Origin: Pseudomonadota bacterium
Lineage (GTDB): Bacteria; Pseudomonadota; Gammaproteobacteria; Pseudomonadales; Azotimanducaceae
Direction of reading: 5' to 3'
Length of the DNA stretch: 43,420 bases
Assembly (NCBI GenBank): GCA_027624035.1
Contig: JAQBUI010000034.1
Span: 1-43,420, forward strand
Shown here one piece after another: positions 6,849 to 14,932 of this stretch. The position numbers and the translations under genes were made by a program. Within the stretch, counting starts at the first letter, position 1. Each line of letters starts with the position of its first letter. The notes under the pieces were generated by a model. It made no database searches. It was not told the DNA's origin and saw only the letters and a list, made by a program, of their open reading frames with translations.

Positions 6849-8030
6849 CTACTTCGCTTTGGCAATCCCGGGTGTTGCCTGGTTGGCGGCCCTGCGACCA
6901 CACAGTAGTGGATGCATCGTCCCCGCGCCGCTTGGCCAGACCCCGGGGTCGCACTTGATTCCCTTACACAACGCCTGTGCGTGCGGGCTGAGGGCCTCCC
7001 AGATTTCATGGGGCATGGTTGCTGGTTGCTTGTTGGCAGCAATCCAGGGCGCCCCGTATTCGACGTTAGGCAATGCCCTGACCTGGCGACTGAGGTTGGG
7101 GGTGGCCCCATGCCACGCCCGGTTGTCTCGAAACACACCGGCCCCGGCGGGTCCGCCAACCAGGGTGGAGTACCGCATCCAGGCAGGCTCATCCCGCTGC
7201 GAGGGCGGGGGTTCCATACTCCAGTGAGTCCCGGGAATCTGCCGAATCGGCCCATTCTCCCAGGTCAGATCGCTCATCAGGAAATTGATGGTGATCAGTG
7301 GCGGGGTGTAGGCGGCCACTTTGAAGCGCTGTCGGTCATCAGCCGATTGATCCACATCAATGCCGAGTCTCTTCGCCTGACGGAGTCGGGCTTCGGGCAT
7401 CGCAAATCCTTCCTGGACGTCGCCATGGAGTGTCTGATATTCGACCGATCCCGGCAGACACAGGTCGCCGCCCGCGCCGATGACACAGTAATCCCCACCA
7501 CCAAACAACCGTTTCAGAATCGGTGTCGTCGTGGGCAGATCGATCATGCTGGCCCATGCGGGATCATGCAGCATGTGTCTTGAGGCAGAAGACGTGCCGT
7601 AGCTGTACCGATGGGGCAGGCGCTCGGTTTCGGTCAGGTACTTTCGGCCACCCGGCGCCGGGATGGACAGGATGTCCTTGAGGACCCGGGCACAGCCATC
7701 CCGCCAGCGGGACAGTTCATCGGAGTTGAGCAGGTGGTTGACCACCACGAAGCCGTCGCGCCGGAAGATGCGTTCGATGCGGTCGATTTCGTCGGGTTCG
7801 CACACATCAAGGCCCCGTATGCCGTTGTGGGCTTGCAGCCTGGTTCGCAATGCCTGCACCTCCGGATGGTCGTAGACCCGCGCCGATGGAGCGGTAGGGT
7901 CGCTCGCCGGGAAACCTGTTTCCTGAATGGACGGGTTGCCATCGGCATCCATCGTTTCATTGATCGGCGTATTGGCACACCAGCCAACGCTGGTATCACG
8001 ATAGACAGTTAAATCATCCAGCTCGTTCAT
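6849..8030 (-). CDS. Phytanoyl-CoA dioxygenase family protein
   Basis: A 393-residue Fe(II)/2-oxoglutarate-dependent oxygenase of the PhyH superfamily. The iron triad is visible: His202-x-Asp204 (TLHGDVQEG) and distal His307 (RAWHGATPN), with the following SRQVR arginine likely to bind 2-oxoglutarate. FVVVNHLLNSDEL near residue 95 is the usual PhyH N-terminal motif, and NFLMSDLTWENGPIRQIPGTHW is the conserved core strand. The first 60 residues are an extra polar extension. The substrate is unknown; relatives hydroxylate lipids, compatible solutes or small metabolites. An SDR gene lies 52 bp upstream on the same strand, so the two are likely one transcript (oxygenase plus dehydrogenase). Confidence 0.9.
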   Translation of the reverse strand: MNELDDLTVYRDTSVGWCANTPINETMDADGNPSIQETGFPASDPTAPSARVYDHPEVQALRTRLQAHNGIRGLDVCEPDEIDRIERIFRRDGFVVVNHLLNSDELSRWRDGCARVLKDILSIPAPGGRKYLTETERLPHRYSYGTSSASRHMLHDPAWASMIDLPTTTPILKRLFGGGDYCVIGAGGDLCLPGSVEYQTLHGDVQEGFAMPEARLRQAKRLGIDVDQSADDRQRFKVAAYTPPLITINFLMSDLTWENGPIRQIPGTHWSMEPPPSQRDEPAWMRYSTLVGGPAGAGVFRDNRAWHGATPNLSRQVRALPNVEYGAPWIAANKQPATMPHEIWEALSPHAQALCKGIKCDPGVWPSGAGTMHPLLCGRRAANQATPGIAKAK

Positions 8031-8082
8031 GTCGGATTCTGCTCCTGTGGACCGAAGGGAGGTTCATTGATTACAGGGTAAA

Positions 8083-9084
8083 CTACTTTTGAGTCTGACT
8101 CCGCTCTTTACGGCGACGTTTCATTTCAGCGAACATGGGTCCCTTCAGAATGGAGGAGGGTGGTCCAGCGTCAGCCGGTTGCATTGCATCGCTATTGTCG
8201 AGTTCCAGATCCATCATGTTTTCAAACCGTTCCCGAACAATCGCCATGCCGTCGAATGGGAAATCGTGGTCCACATAGGGACGGACGTTGTCAGTGATCA
8301 TATAAAACTTGCCTGCGGCAATCAGATCGAATGCCTGCCGGGCATGCCGCTCGGTGGTCTGGGCAAATTCGCTGCTGCCCGTATCAGCGGGTTCGACTAC
8401 TCCGGCATCAAGATCACCCTGCTGGATGCGGGCATTGATCTGGCTGGACCGGGTCAGGGCTGACGAAACGATGCAGGGGCAGAGAACGTGAACCCGCACC
8501 TGAGGAGACCGGGCCGCCAGTTCAAAAGAAAGGGCCTCGGTCAGTGCCACCACCGCATGTTTGCTCGCCTGATACGCCGCGGCACCACCATCGCCCCGGA
8601 CCAGACCACCGATGGAAGCCGTGGTGCAGACGATGCTGGGTGATTGCTGCTCTCGAAGGCTCGGGACAAAAGCCCGAAGGGTGTTGACGACGCCCAGTAC
8701 GTTGACGTTCATCGTCGTGGACCATTCGTCCAGCGTGCTGTGCAGAATCGTATGGTTGAAGATCACACCAGCGTTGGCGAACACAGCACCGATGGGCGCA
8801 TCCGGAAAATGGCTGCGGATCTGCCGGTGTGCCGCTTCCATGGTTTCTGGCCTGGTCACATCACAGCTTATGCCGAGACACTCTACACCAGGGAATTGCT
8901 GCCGTAGACGTGACTCGGCGCTGCGTACCAGGTTTTCATGAAGGTCCATGGCGACCACGTGCATCCCCAGCCCGGCAGCGTGCTTGCAGATACCCCAGCC
9001 GATCCCGTTATTGCCTGCACCAGTCACCACGGCCACGCTGCCGCGAAGTAACGAAAGATCGAGTGGCCCCTGTTGTCTGCTCAT
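8083..9084 (-). CDS. Short-chain dehydrogenase/reductase (SDR)
   Basis: A 333-residue classical SDR. The cofactor motif TGAGNNGIG is at 21-29, NAG at 104-106, and the catalytic set is Ser157, Tyr171 and Lys175 (YQASK). The sequence MDLHEN after beta-2 has Asp47, which favours NAD(H) over NADP(H). About 80 C-terminal residues beyond the core carry FYMITDNVRPYVDHDFPFDGMAIVRERFENMMDL, as in SDRs whose relatives act on long-chain or secondary alcohols. AGCAGG precedes the ATG. It lies immediately upstream of the PhyH dioxygenase gene. A similar SDR occurs at 39887 near a second PhyH gene. Confidence 0.92.
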   Translation of the reverse strand: MSRQQGPLDLSLLRGSVAVVTGAGNNGIGWGICKHAAGLGMHVVAMDLHENLVRSAESRLRQQFPGVECLGISCDVTRPETMEAAHRQIRSHFPDAPIGAVFANAGVIFNHTILHSTLDEWSTTMNVNVLGVVNTLRAFVPSLREQQSPSIVCTTASIGGLVRGDGGAAAYQASKHAVVALTEALSFELAARSPQVRVHVLCPCIVSSALTRSSQINARIQQGDLDAGVVEPADTGSSEFAQTTERHARQAFDLIAAGKFYMITDNVRPYVDHDFPFDGMAIVRERFENMMDLELDNSDAMQPADAGPPSSILKGPMFAEMKRRRKERSQTQK

Positions 9085-9229
9085 CCTGCTCTGTCCCCGG
9101 AAATGCGGTACTGCTGGACATCATGAGCCGGATGATGTGATGACCAGCATGCTCGTATCTACCGTAGTGAAGACGCCTCTGGAATACAATAGTTCTGGCC
9201 GAAGTGTTCCTGTTCGCTGAACGAGCTGC

Positions 9230-9856
9230 TCAGTAACAGGGCACCGGGGGATTACGGGTGGTGCAGTTAAACCGTACGCCGTAGTTGATCTGACTACCGT
9301 CAACCTGATACACAGGAATGCCCATATAAGGGTTTTGCCAGTAGAGGACCGAACCTCCACTCAGGTTCATCATGCTGCTCATCAGATACTGCATGTGGTT
9401 GATATTGTTTATCAAATCGAAGACCTGGCCGATCTTGTTCGCGATAGGATAGGTGATCGTTCTGCCATCCTGCAGTAACTCGTGGGTAATGTGGTCGATG
9501 GTCAACCATACGGTATTCTGACTGATTAGGACGCCGCCCAGGAAGATGCTTGCCGTGATCTTGAGTTCCAGAGGATCGGGCAGGATTGCGCCCAGATAAT
9601 TTCCAGCTATGTACGGTGGTACCTGATCGTACGCAACGTGAACATGTGCTTCTTTGGATGGCCCGCTCACCATCACGTTAACGCCGCCGTAGAGGTCAAA
9701 GCCGCTCTTTGATGCCCACGCTTCCTTGGCGCCGAATTCAGCGAAGCTGAATTCGGTCGTACAATCTGGACACTGATACTCCGTCGCCAGGACTAGCAGA
9801 CATGCGCAGAGTAGAGTTACCCCAACTAACGGTTTACAAGCGAGTTTACTGGTCAT
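9230..9856 (-). CDS. Exported protein of unknown function
   Basis: A 208-residue protein I do not recognise. An N-terminal hydrophobic segment (about 8-25, VGVTLLCACLLVLA) is a probable signal peptide. A CPDC pair follows directly (residues 29-32), and two more Cys sit at the very C-terminus (FNCTTRNPPVPCY), so disulphides are likely. The middle is beta-rich, with an amphipathic stretch near NKIGQVFDLINNINHMQYLMSSMMN. The ATG overlaps the last 11 bp of the preceding gene on the same strand, so the pair is translationally linked. No nucleic-acid-binding or enzymatic motif is visible. Confidence 0.75.
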   Translation of the reverse strand: MTSKLACKPLVGVTLLCACLLVLATEYQCPDCTTEFSFAEFGAKEAWASKSGFDLYGGVNVMVSGPSKEAHVHVAYDQVPPYIAGNYLGAILPDPLELKITASIFLGGVLISQNTVWLTIDHITHELLQDGRTITYPIANKIGQVFDLINNINHMQYLMSSMMNLSGGSVLYWQNPYMGIPVYQVDGSQINYGVRFNCTTRNPPVPCY

Positions 9857-10859
9857 GATTTTGCTCCCTTTCTATCAAAGTAATTGGCAGGCCCAGTACT
9901 TCCAGTCGAGTTTGGTTCATCTGGTCCAGCAGCCTCTCCGATTCGATGTCTGCGGCCTCTAGCTCCTGTTTGGCGTTCATTCCATGGAGTTCCAACGCCT
10001 CCTCAAATTCAGCGCGCCTTGCTTCCGGCTGACTTCTTTCGTCGCCCATTTGTTGAGTGACCCGTTCCAGAACGTATCGGGTACGTTTGGATCGTAACGC
10101 CGCTTCCTTTCCGGGCCGATGAACCATGGCCCAATAGGCAAACTGCAACAGTTCACCAGGTTTGTCGGCAATTGCGCTTGCTCTGGCGTACTCTGCCAGC
10201 CTCTGTTCCCTGTCAAGAGGGACTTCTTCCGGACGCTTCGCAAGCATCAGAATTGCGGCGGGGTCGTTTCCCATTTCTCTGAGCTGACGGGTGGTCAACA
10301 GACTATAGGGGTGATCGAATTGTCGTTCTGCCACGGGCTTGCAGGACCTGGCTCCAGGAGGCAACTCTTCACTTGATGGCACCGAACAATCATGCTCGAC
10401 GACCGGATTCCAGGGCACGATGTGCAGTTCGTTGTATCGCTCCCGTTGCAGTGCCGTCAACGTCCCGGTCCGGGAGAAGAACATGTCCATAACGGGATCT
10501 GTCGTCCGCATTTGATCTGCGGTCTCTTCGGGATACTCGAGTTGGTAGTACGAGCTCTTGGTCACACGGCCCAGGTTTCCATCGTCGATGACGGGACTAT
10601 CGCTGCCATCATGTGCCATCACGGTAGGCGCCGCCGGGACCATAACGGTCAATACCGTCGGTTCTGCGGTCTTTGTTGCTGTGCTGTCAATCTTGTCGGT
10701 CGCAGGTGGCATTGCGGGAGATGATGCGGCAGCGGGACGCGTGGGTTCTTGCTGAGCAGCGACAAATAGAAGCGCGAGCGCCGCCAGTCCCGCAACTGCG
10801 GCGATCATGGTCAGCCACCTGCGCCCGCTTCCACCTCCTGGATCAACCTGTTCGTTCAT
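9846..10859 (-). CDS. Membrane-anchored protein of unknown function
   Basis: A 337-residue protein starting at MNEQVDPGG; an upstream ATG at 10904 would add 15 residues with no better ribosome-binding sequence. One membrane segment (WLTMIAAVAGLAALALLFVAA, about 15-36) is followed by a Pro/Ala/Thr-rich linker to about residue 95, then a periplasmic region. The helical part after about residue 195 (LLTTRQLREMGNDPAAILMLAKR...REQRLAEYARASAIADKPGELLQFA) resembles TPR/Sel1-like helical repeats, but the match is weak. Two Cys (HDCS, SCKP) could form a disulphide. It overlaps the next exported protein by 11 bp and forms a two-gene unit. Function unknown. Confidence 0.78.
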   Translation of the reverse strand: MNEQVDPGGGSGRRWLTMIAAVAGLAALALLFVAAQQEPTRPAAASSPAMPPATDKIDSTATKTAEPTVLTVMVPAAPTVMAHDGSDSPVIDDGNLGRVTKSSYYQLEYPEETADQMRTTDPVMDMFFSRTGTLTALQRERYNELHIVPWNPVVEHDCSVPSSEELPPGARSCKPVAERQFDHPYSLLTTRQLREMGNDPAAILMLAKRPEEVPLDREQRLAEYARASAIADKPGELLQFAYWAMVHRPGKEAALRSKRTRYVLERVTQQMGDERSQPEARRAEFEEALELHGMNAKQELEAADIESERLLDQMNQTRLEVLGLPITLIEREQNHDQ

Positions 10860-10943
10860 CTGGTCATCCTTCTTGCTTGAGATGATTAAACATACTCTTT
10901 GCAACCGGGTGGTGCAGTAGGAGGTGGTCCTGGTTGTGCGTAG

Positions 10944-10988
10944 GAGATCGACCTGCCGGGGCGAGGGGGTTGGCGATCAGATCTGGCT
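10944..10988 (+). repeat. Diverged direct repeat, unit 1
   Basis: Starts GAGATCGACCTGCCGGGGCG and matches 11050..11095 with several substitutions and small gaps. The unit spacing is about 106 bp. Confidence 0.5.
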
Positions 10989-11049
10989 TGTCAGGTTCCT
11001 GGACTTTGATCCAGGCTACTTTGATGAGGACTCCCGGAGGGTGGAGCCG

Positions 11050-11095
11050 GAGATTGACCTGCCGAACCGAGGGGTTGACGAGCAGGTGTCTAGCA
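11050..11095 (+). repeat. Diverged direct repeat, unit 2
   Basis: Starts GAGATTGACCTGCCGAACCG; partner of 10944..10988. The shared stretches are GACCTGCCG, CGAGGGG, TTG-CGA-CAG and TCT-GC. Confidence 0.5.
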
Positions 11096-11174
11096 AGAAG
11101 GGTCTGGGAATGACACGGCCCAATGGATCGCGGCCGAGTGGTAATGACTGTTTCCGGGCAGGGCCTGGTTCAAA

Positions 11175-11262
11175 TGGCGGAGGGGCAGGGATTCGAACCC
11201 TGGATGCCTCTCGGCATGCCGGTTTTCAAGACCGGTGCATTCAACCGCTCTGCCACCCCTCC
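11175..11262 (-). tRNA. tRNA-Ser (anticodon UGA)
   Basis: Read on the minus strand it starts GGAGGGGTGGCAGAG and has the anticodon loop CTTGAAA with anticodon TGA. It has a long variable arm (CATGCCGAGAGGCATC) as required for serine tRNA, a T-arm GGTTCGAATCC, and an acceptor closing with CCCTCC plus G. CCA is encoded at 11175-11177. Length is 88 nt including CCA. Confidence 0.97.
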
Positions 11263-11386
11263 GAAGGGGCGCAATATACGCGATCCTGAGGACCTTGTTA
11301 AGATGGGAGTTAAGATGGGGAGGTTAAGATGGGGTTAAAACCGCCGCAACGATCCACCGCAGGAACAGAACAGCAAAGACAAGCTC

Positions 11387-11701
11387 ATGACTGAATGGCT
11401 CATTTTGATCGGTATTGGCCTCGGTGCCCTGTACTGGCAGGCGGCTGCGCGTGCCAAGGAGGTTGCGGTCGCCGCGGCGCGGCGTGAGTGCAAGCTGTGC
11501 GATGTTCAGTTTCTGGACAGTACTGCAGCGCTGTGCAAGCTGTCCATGAGCCGTGACAGCAACGACAACTGGCGCGCCTGGCGGGAATACCGCTTCGAAT
11601 ACGCGACTGATGGCGAAGTGCGGTACGAGGGGCGAGTCACCACGCTTGGCCCCAGGGTGATTCGGGTCGCGCTGGAAACGTTCAATCCCGTCATTCACTG
11701 A
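11387..11701 (+). CDS. DUF3301 domain protein
   Basis: A 104-residue protein with one N-terminal membrane segment (LILIGIGLGALYWQAAA) followed by a conserved cytoplasmic region: AAARRECKLCDVQFLDSTAAL, then WRAWREYRFEYATDGEVRYEGRVTTLG. This is the DUF3301 pattern, a short single-pass family common in gammaproteobacteria with no assigned function. Length fits the family. Its TGA shares one base with the ATG of the M28 peptidase gene (TGATG), so the two are probably co-translated. Confidence 0.9.
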   Translation: MTEWLILIGIGLGALYWQAAARAKEVAVAAARRECKLCDVQFLDSTAALCKLSMSRDSNDNWRAWREYRFEYATDGEVRYEGRVTTLGPRVIRVALETFNPVIH

Positions 11702-11736
11702 TGCGCTCACAGATGCGCTCACAGATGCGCTCACGG
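11701..11736 (+). repeat. 12-bp tandem repeat at the start of the peptidase gene
   Basis: Three units, ATGCGCTCACAG twice and ATGCGCTCACGG once, followed by another ATG. They encode MRSQ-MRSQ-MRSR-M and supply four in-frame start codons spaced 12 nt apart. Because the unit is a multiple of three, copy-number change alters N-terminal length and start spacing but not the frame. Confidence 0.9.
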
Positions 11737-12801
11737 ATGCAATGTGGAGGACCCTTGTGGCTTGTGGCACTGTCTCTGGGTGGCCTCATGGGCTGTGTTA
11801 CCACTCATACCGAAGTTTGTGCACCTGTTTTCACGACCATCCCGATCGTTCTTGAACCGAGTGCGCTGGGTCGTCTGGCGGAGTCTCCGCGTGACAACGC
11901 CAAACGCGAATCAATCGCTCTTGGGTATCTTGAGACAGCCGGATGCGATTCACTCTACCGGCAGGCGATCCCTGGTACTTCCCGTCATAATCTGATCTGT
12001 TCTATTGAAGGGAGCCCTCAACGGGGTGATTCACGCCCCCGGATTATCGTGGGTGCCCACCATGACAAGGTGGCGCCAGGGTCCGGCGTGGCAGACAACT
12101 GGAGCGGCATCGTTATTCTGGCGGCGCTGGCGGAATACTTTGCCAGAGAGCGCCTCACATCAACCCTTACGATGGTCGCCTTCGGTGAGGAAGAACGCGG
12201 CATGGTCGGGGCACGCGAGTACGTGCAGACCCTGACCGGAAATGACCAGCAGGTGAGCGCGATGGTGAACGTTGATACGATCGGGATTCGGGATCTGGTG
12301 ATCGACGCGCGATCCGATTCCGAACTGCAGTGCATCGCTCGTGGTGTGGCGGCATCATTGGGGTCCACTGTGGTGTCCCGGGGCCTGCGCGAGATGTCCG
12401 GAGACTGGGAACCGTTCGCGCGCCACAGGATTCCCATCCTGAATTTCCATTCCATGCAGGTGATGGACTTACGCCACATCCACACCTCAAGGGACCGTCC
12501 GGGGATCGTCGACGAGCAAAAGCTGACTGCTGCCTATGCGGTTATTCTTAACTCGATTGTCGCCGTGGACAGATCGCTGGTTCAGTCCCCGGGTTCCGAT
12601 TCGTTCTCAGAACCATCCCCAAACGTGTCCTCGAAGTTGCTGATCCATCTGTCCAGATCGGTCCCATCGGCTGGCAGCAGCTTAACGCCAATGAAATGCT
12701 CCTCATCGACCTCCATCGCCCAGCGAACTTCTCCCCTCAGCAGGTACATGGCGAACGGGTCACCCACGCCGATCGTGACGTTCAGCAGGCTGCCGCTGTA
12801 G
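11701..12801 (+). CDS. M28-family metallopeptidase lipoprotein
   Basis: A zinc aminopeptidase-like protein, 366 residues as read. A signal with lipobox LMGC (Cys32) implies lipid anchoring. The M28 core follows: zinc ligands in VGAHHDK, GVADNWSG, catalytic FGEEERG, then NVDTIG, and a late His in NFHSMQVMDLRHIHTS. The normal domain ends near residue 295 (VDRSLVQ). The last 70 or so residues are Ser/Pro-rich and encoded by the antisense strand of the PilZ gene, so they look like read-through beyond a lost stop codon. The start lies within a tandem repeat offering four ATGs. Co-translated with DUF3301. Confidence 0.88.
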   Translation: MRSQMRSQMRSRMQCGGPLWLVALSLGGLMGCVTTHTEVCAPVFTTIPIVLEPSALGRLAESPRDNAKRESIALGYLETAGCDSLYRQAIPGTSRHNLICSIEGSPQRGDSRPRIIVGAHHDKVAPGSGVADNWSGIVILAALAEYFARERLTSTLTMVAFGEEERGMVGAREYVQTLTGNDQQVSAMVNVDTIGIRDLVIDARSDSELQCIARGVAASLGSTVVSRGLREMSGDWEPFARHRIPILNFHSMQVMDLRHIHTSRDRPGIVDEQKLTAAYAVILNSIVAVDRSLVQSPGSDSFSEPSPNVSSKLLIHLSRSVPSAGSSLTPMKCSSSTSIAQRTSPLSRYMANGSPTPIVTFSRLPL

Positions 12802-12965
12802 AGCGCATCTCCGGTATGGAACTGCAGACCATGGGCTGACACATCCACCGCCTCAGCAGAGATTGACTCACCGACCAGGTCCGGGTCCTGGGCACACTCG
12901 TGTACGTGCACGAAAAAGTGGATCCCGTTGGCAATTCGTCGTTCCTGGCGCTTGTCGGCGTTCAT
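12582..12965 (-). CDS. PilZ-domain protein
   Basis: A 127-residue single-domain PilZ protein. The c-di-GMP signature is present: an N-terminal RxxxR-like element (KRQERR, residues 5-10) and DVSAHGLQF (D/NxSxxG), followed by the barrel strands GSLLNVTIGVGD and LRGEVRWAMEVDEEHFIGVKLL. It should act as a cytoplasmic c-di-GMP receptor; the partner is unknown. Its 3' 220 bp overlap the 3' end of the M28 peptidase gene on the opposite strand. Codon positions and protein character clearly favour the PilZ reading in the overlap. Confidence 0.9.
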   Translation of the reverse strand: MNADKRQERRIANGIHFFVHVHECAQDPDLVGESISAEAVDVSAHGLQFHTGDALYSGSLLNVTIGVGDPFAMYLLRGEVRWAMEVDEEHFIGVKLLPADGTDLDRWISNFEDTFGDGSENESEPGD

Positions 12966-13028
12966 TGATCCGTCGTTCTCATGAATTGGGGCAGCCTAGT
13001 GTATAGGACGGGCGATTCATCGTCTGAT

Positions 13029-13844
13029 TCAGTTGTCGATCAGGTTCCGATACGCCTTGAGGTGTTTAAGGGCCTCCGCGTGCTGGCCAACCAGTTCGTA
13101 CAGTCGTGACAGATTGTAGTGGGCGTCGGCAAAGGAGGAAGCCAGCTTGTACGTGTCGATGGCGTCCTGAATGCGTCCCAGGTCTTCCAGTAGCGTTCCC
13201 AGATTGAAAGCGGCGAGGATGTTGTCCGGTTCGGCCTGCAGAGCCAGTTGATAGTGCTCCTCGGCTGCCTGGTATTCGCCAGCCTCCTGCAGCAGCCGAC
13301 CGATGTTCACATGGGCGTCACTGTGTTCCGGGTCGATGTCCAGCGCCCGCAAATAGGCCGCGGGGGCATCCTCCGGGCTGACGGCCTCCAGATCAACACC
13401 GAGATCAAACCAGTCATCACTGGACAGCTGGTCACTCTCTTCAGCCTGTTCGGCGGCCTGGCGGGCGAGAGGTGCGACGGTCCCGGCAAGATCTGACACG
13501 GAGAAATTAAAGTGAATCTGTCCGGACTCGGCGCTGTACACATGATCGTCCTGACGGATGACCACCTCACCACCGTCTCCGGCGATCCGCATGGAGGACA
13601 GCGACCGCTCGGTGGGCAGACGCGCCTTCAGCTGCATGAGGGATTGGTTGACACGGGCCTTGCGCACACCCGCATCCAGCAACTCCTTGGCAGTGCGCAG
13701 GATCACGATGTCCTGAAAAGAGAAACGGTAACGATTGCCCTGGGTGCGTTCCGGGTCAAGAATGCCCGTCCGGGCGATTTCCCGAATCGTGGCTTCCTCC
13801 AGTTCCAGCAGTTCCGCGACGTCTCGCGTGGAATATCCCTTCAT
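13029..13844 (-). CDS. MerR-type regulator fused to TPR repeats
   Basis: A 271-residue protein. Residues 1-70 form a MerR-like winged helix (YSTRDVAELLELEEATIREIARTGIL...RYRFSFQDIVILRTAKELLDAGV). A linker domain (about 75-140) is followed by a short acidic stretch and then about three or four TPR motifs (148-268: DAPAAYLRALDIDPEHSDAHVNIGRLLQEAGEYQAAEEHYQLAL and repeats). It lacks the usual MerR effector domain; the TPR array probably binds a protein. It ends a two-gene unit downstream of ku, with only 23 bp between them, which suggests a role in controlling or assisting NHEJ. That link is inference. Confidence 0.85.
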   Translation of the reverse strand: MKGYSTRDVAELLELEEATIREIARTGILDPERTQGNRYRFSFQDIVILRTAKELLDAGVRKARVNQSLMQLKARLPTERSLSSMRIAGDGGEVVIRQDDHVYSAESGQIHFNFSVSDLAGTVAPLARQAAEQAEESDQLSSDDWFDLGVDLEAVSPEDAPAAYLRALDIDPEHSDAHVNIGRLLQEAGEYQAAEEHYQLALQAEPDNILAAFNLGTLLEDLGRIQDAIDTYKLASSFADAHYNLSRLYELVGQHAEALKHLKAYRNLIDN

Positions 13845-13867
13845 CTCATTGACAACAAACCAGAGGG

Positions 13868-14755
13868 TTACTTCATGGACGCGCTCTTTCCCTTGGCGGT
13901 TGCTTTCGCTTTCGGCTTGGGCTTGGCCCCGGCCTTGTGCCTGGACGTCTGCCTCTTCGCGGCCCGTTTCGGCTTGCCGGATGTCTCGTTGGACTTCAGG
14001 CTCGCTTTCAAGGCCTCCATGATATCAATAATCTTGGCTTCTTCCTGTTCTTCTTGAACCACCACCACTTCCTCGCCATTCACCTTCTGCTCGATCAGTG
14101 ACAACATGTGGTGGCGGACCTCATCCTCATACTTCTCCGGATGGAACTCATCGCTGGCGACCTGTTCAACCAGTTGAATCGCAAGCTCCAGTTCGGCTGG
14201 CTGGATTTCCGCGTCGGGGACTTCGACGTCACTAAAGCTGCGCAGTTCTTCCTGATGGCGGAGCTGAACCATGATGAGACCCTCGTCCAGGGGATGAATC
14301 ATCACAAGATAGCACTTGCCCCGTGCGGCATATTTGGCCAGCGCAGATTTGCCGGTCCTGCGCATGGCCTCTGCCAACAACTGATAGCTTCGCGCTGCAC
14401 CTTTGTCCGGACCGAGGAAGTTGGTCTTTTCGACATACAGTGCACTGACCTGTTCGGCCGGGACAAACTCGGTGATATTGATCTCGTTGGTGGACTTGGC
14501 ATCGATGGCCTTGATCTCTTCCGGTGTGAACAGCACAAACTGACCCTTGGCAAACTCATAGCCCTTCACGCGGTCGGCATATTCCACCAGTTCCCCGTCG
14601 GTTGCAGATACATATTGCTGCTTCAGCCGGGCGCCATCCTTGCGCAGCATGTTGAAATGGATGGCCCTGGTTGAGTCCACCGTTGAATAGAGTTTGACTG
14701 GGATCGATACCATGCCAAAGGAAATGACACCGGACCCGGTTGCTCGTGCTGCCAT
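13868..14755 (-). CDS. ku: Non-homologous end-joining protein Ku
   Basis: A 295-residue bacterial Ku. The N-terminus GSGVISFGMVSIPVKLYS and the core ADRVKGYEFAKGQFVLFTPEEI, YQLLAEAMRRTGKSALAKY and YLVMIHPLDEGLIMVQLRH match the Ku barrel that encircles DNA ends as a homodimer. Residues 250-295 form a Lys/Ala-rich tail (KPKPKAKATAKGK) like the basic extensions that help some Ku proteins bind or slide on DNA. The partner ligase LigD is not in the window. The gene is upstream of, and probably co-transcribed with, the MerR-TPR gene, and divergent from gcdH. Confidence 0.96.
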   Translation of the reverse strand: MAARATGSGVISFGMVSIPVKLYSTVDSTRAIHFNMLRKDGARLKQQYVSATDGELVEYADRVKGYEFAKGQFVLFTPEEIKAIDAKSTNEINITEFVPAEQVSALYVEKTNFLGPDKGAARSYQLLAEAMRRTGKSALAKYAARGKCYLVMIHPLDEGLIMVQLRHQEELRSFSDVEVPDAEIQPAELELAIQLVEQVASDEFHPEKYEDEVRHHMLSLIEQKVNGEEVVVVQEEQEEAKIIDIMEALKASLKSNETSGKPKRAAKRQTSRHKAGAKPKPKAKATAKGKSASMK

Positions 14756-14923
14756 GGTTAAACTCCTCCGTTCAGGGATACTGCACTATCGGACAGAGAC
14801 TGAGGACCTGTCAATGGGTTCAATAGCATAGAATAAAGAGCCTTAAAAACAAAGGGATAAACACGCAATCTAAGGTAAGTTAGTGAAAGTCTCGGGGTGG
14901 CTGTGCACGGCTGGAAGACCCGA

Positions 14924-14929
14924 TATAAT
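14924..14929 (+). promoter_or_regulatory. Candidate -10 element of the gcdH promoter
   Basis: A perfect TATAAT lies 90 bp upstream of the gcdH ATG. No good -35 hexamer stands 16-18 bp upstream, which would fit an activator-dependent promoter. A 16-bp palindrome begins 4 bp downstream, at the expected transcription start. Confidence 0.5.
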
Positions 14930-14932
14930 GCG

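Larger units (their letters stand above)
10860..11174. other. Intergenic region with a diverged duplication
   Basis: This 315-bp stretch lies upstream of the two-gene minus-strand unit and downstream of tRNA-Ser. It contains two diverged direct repeats of about 45 bp (separate entries) and a small inverted repeat CCTGGA-N6-TCCAGG near 11000. No protein-like frame was found, and no promoter could be identified with confidence. Confidence 0.45.
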
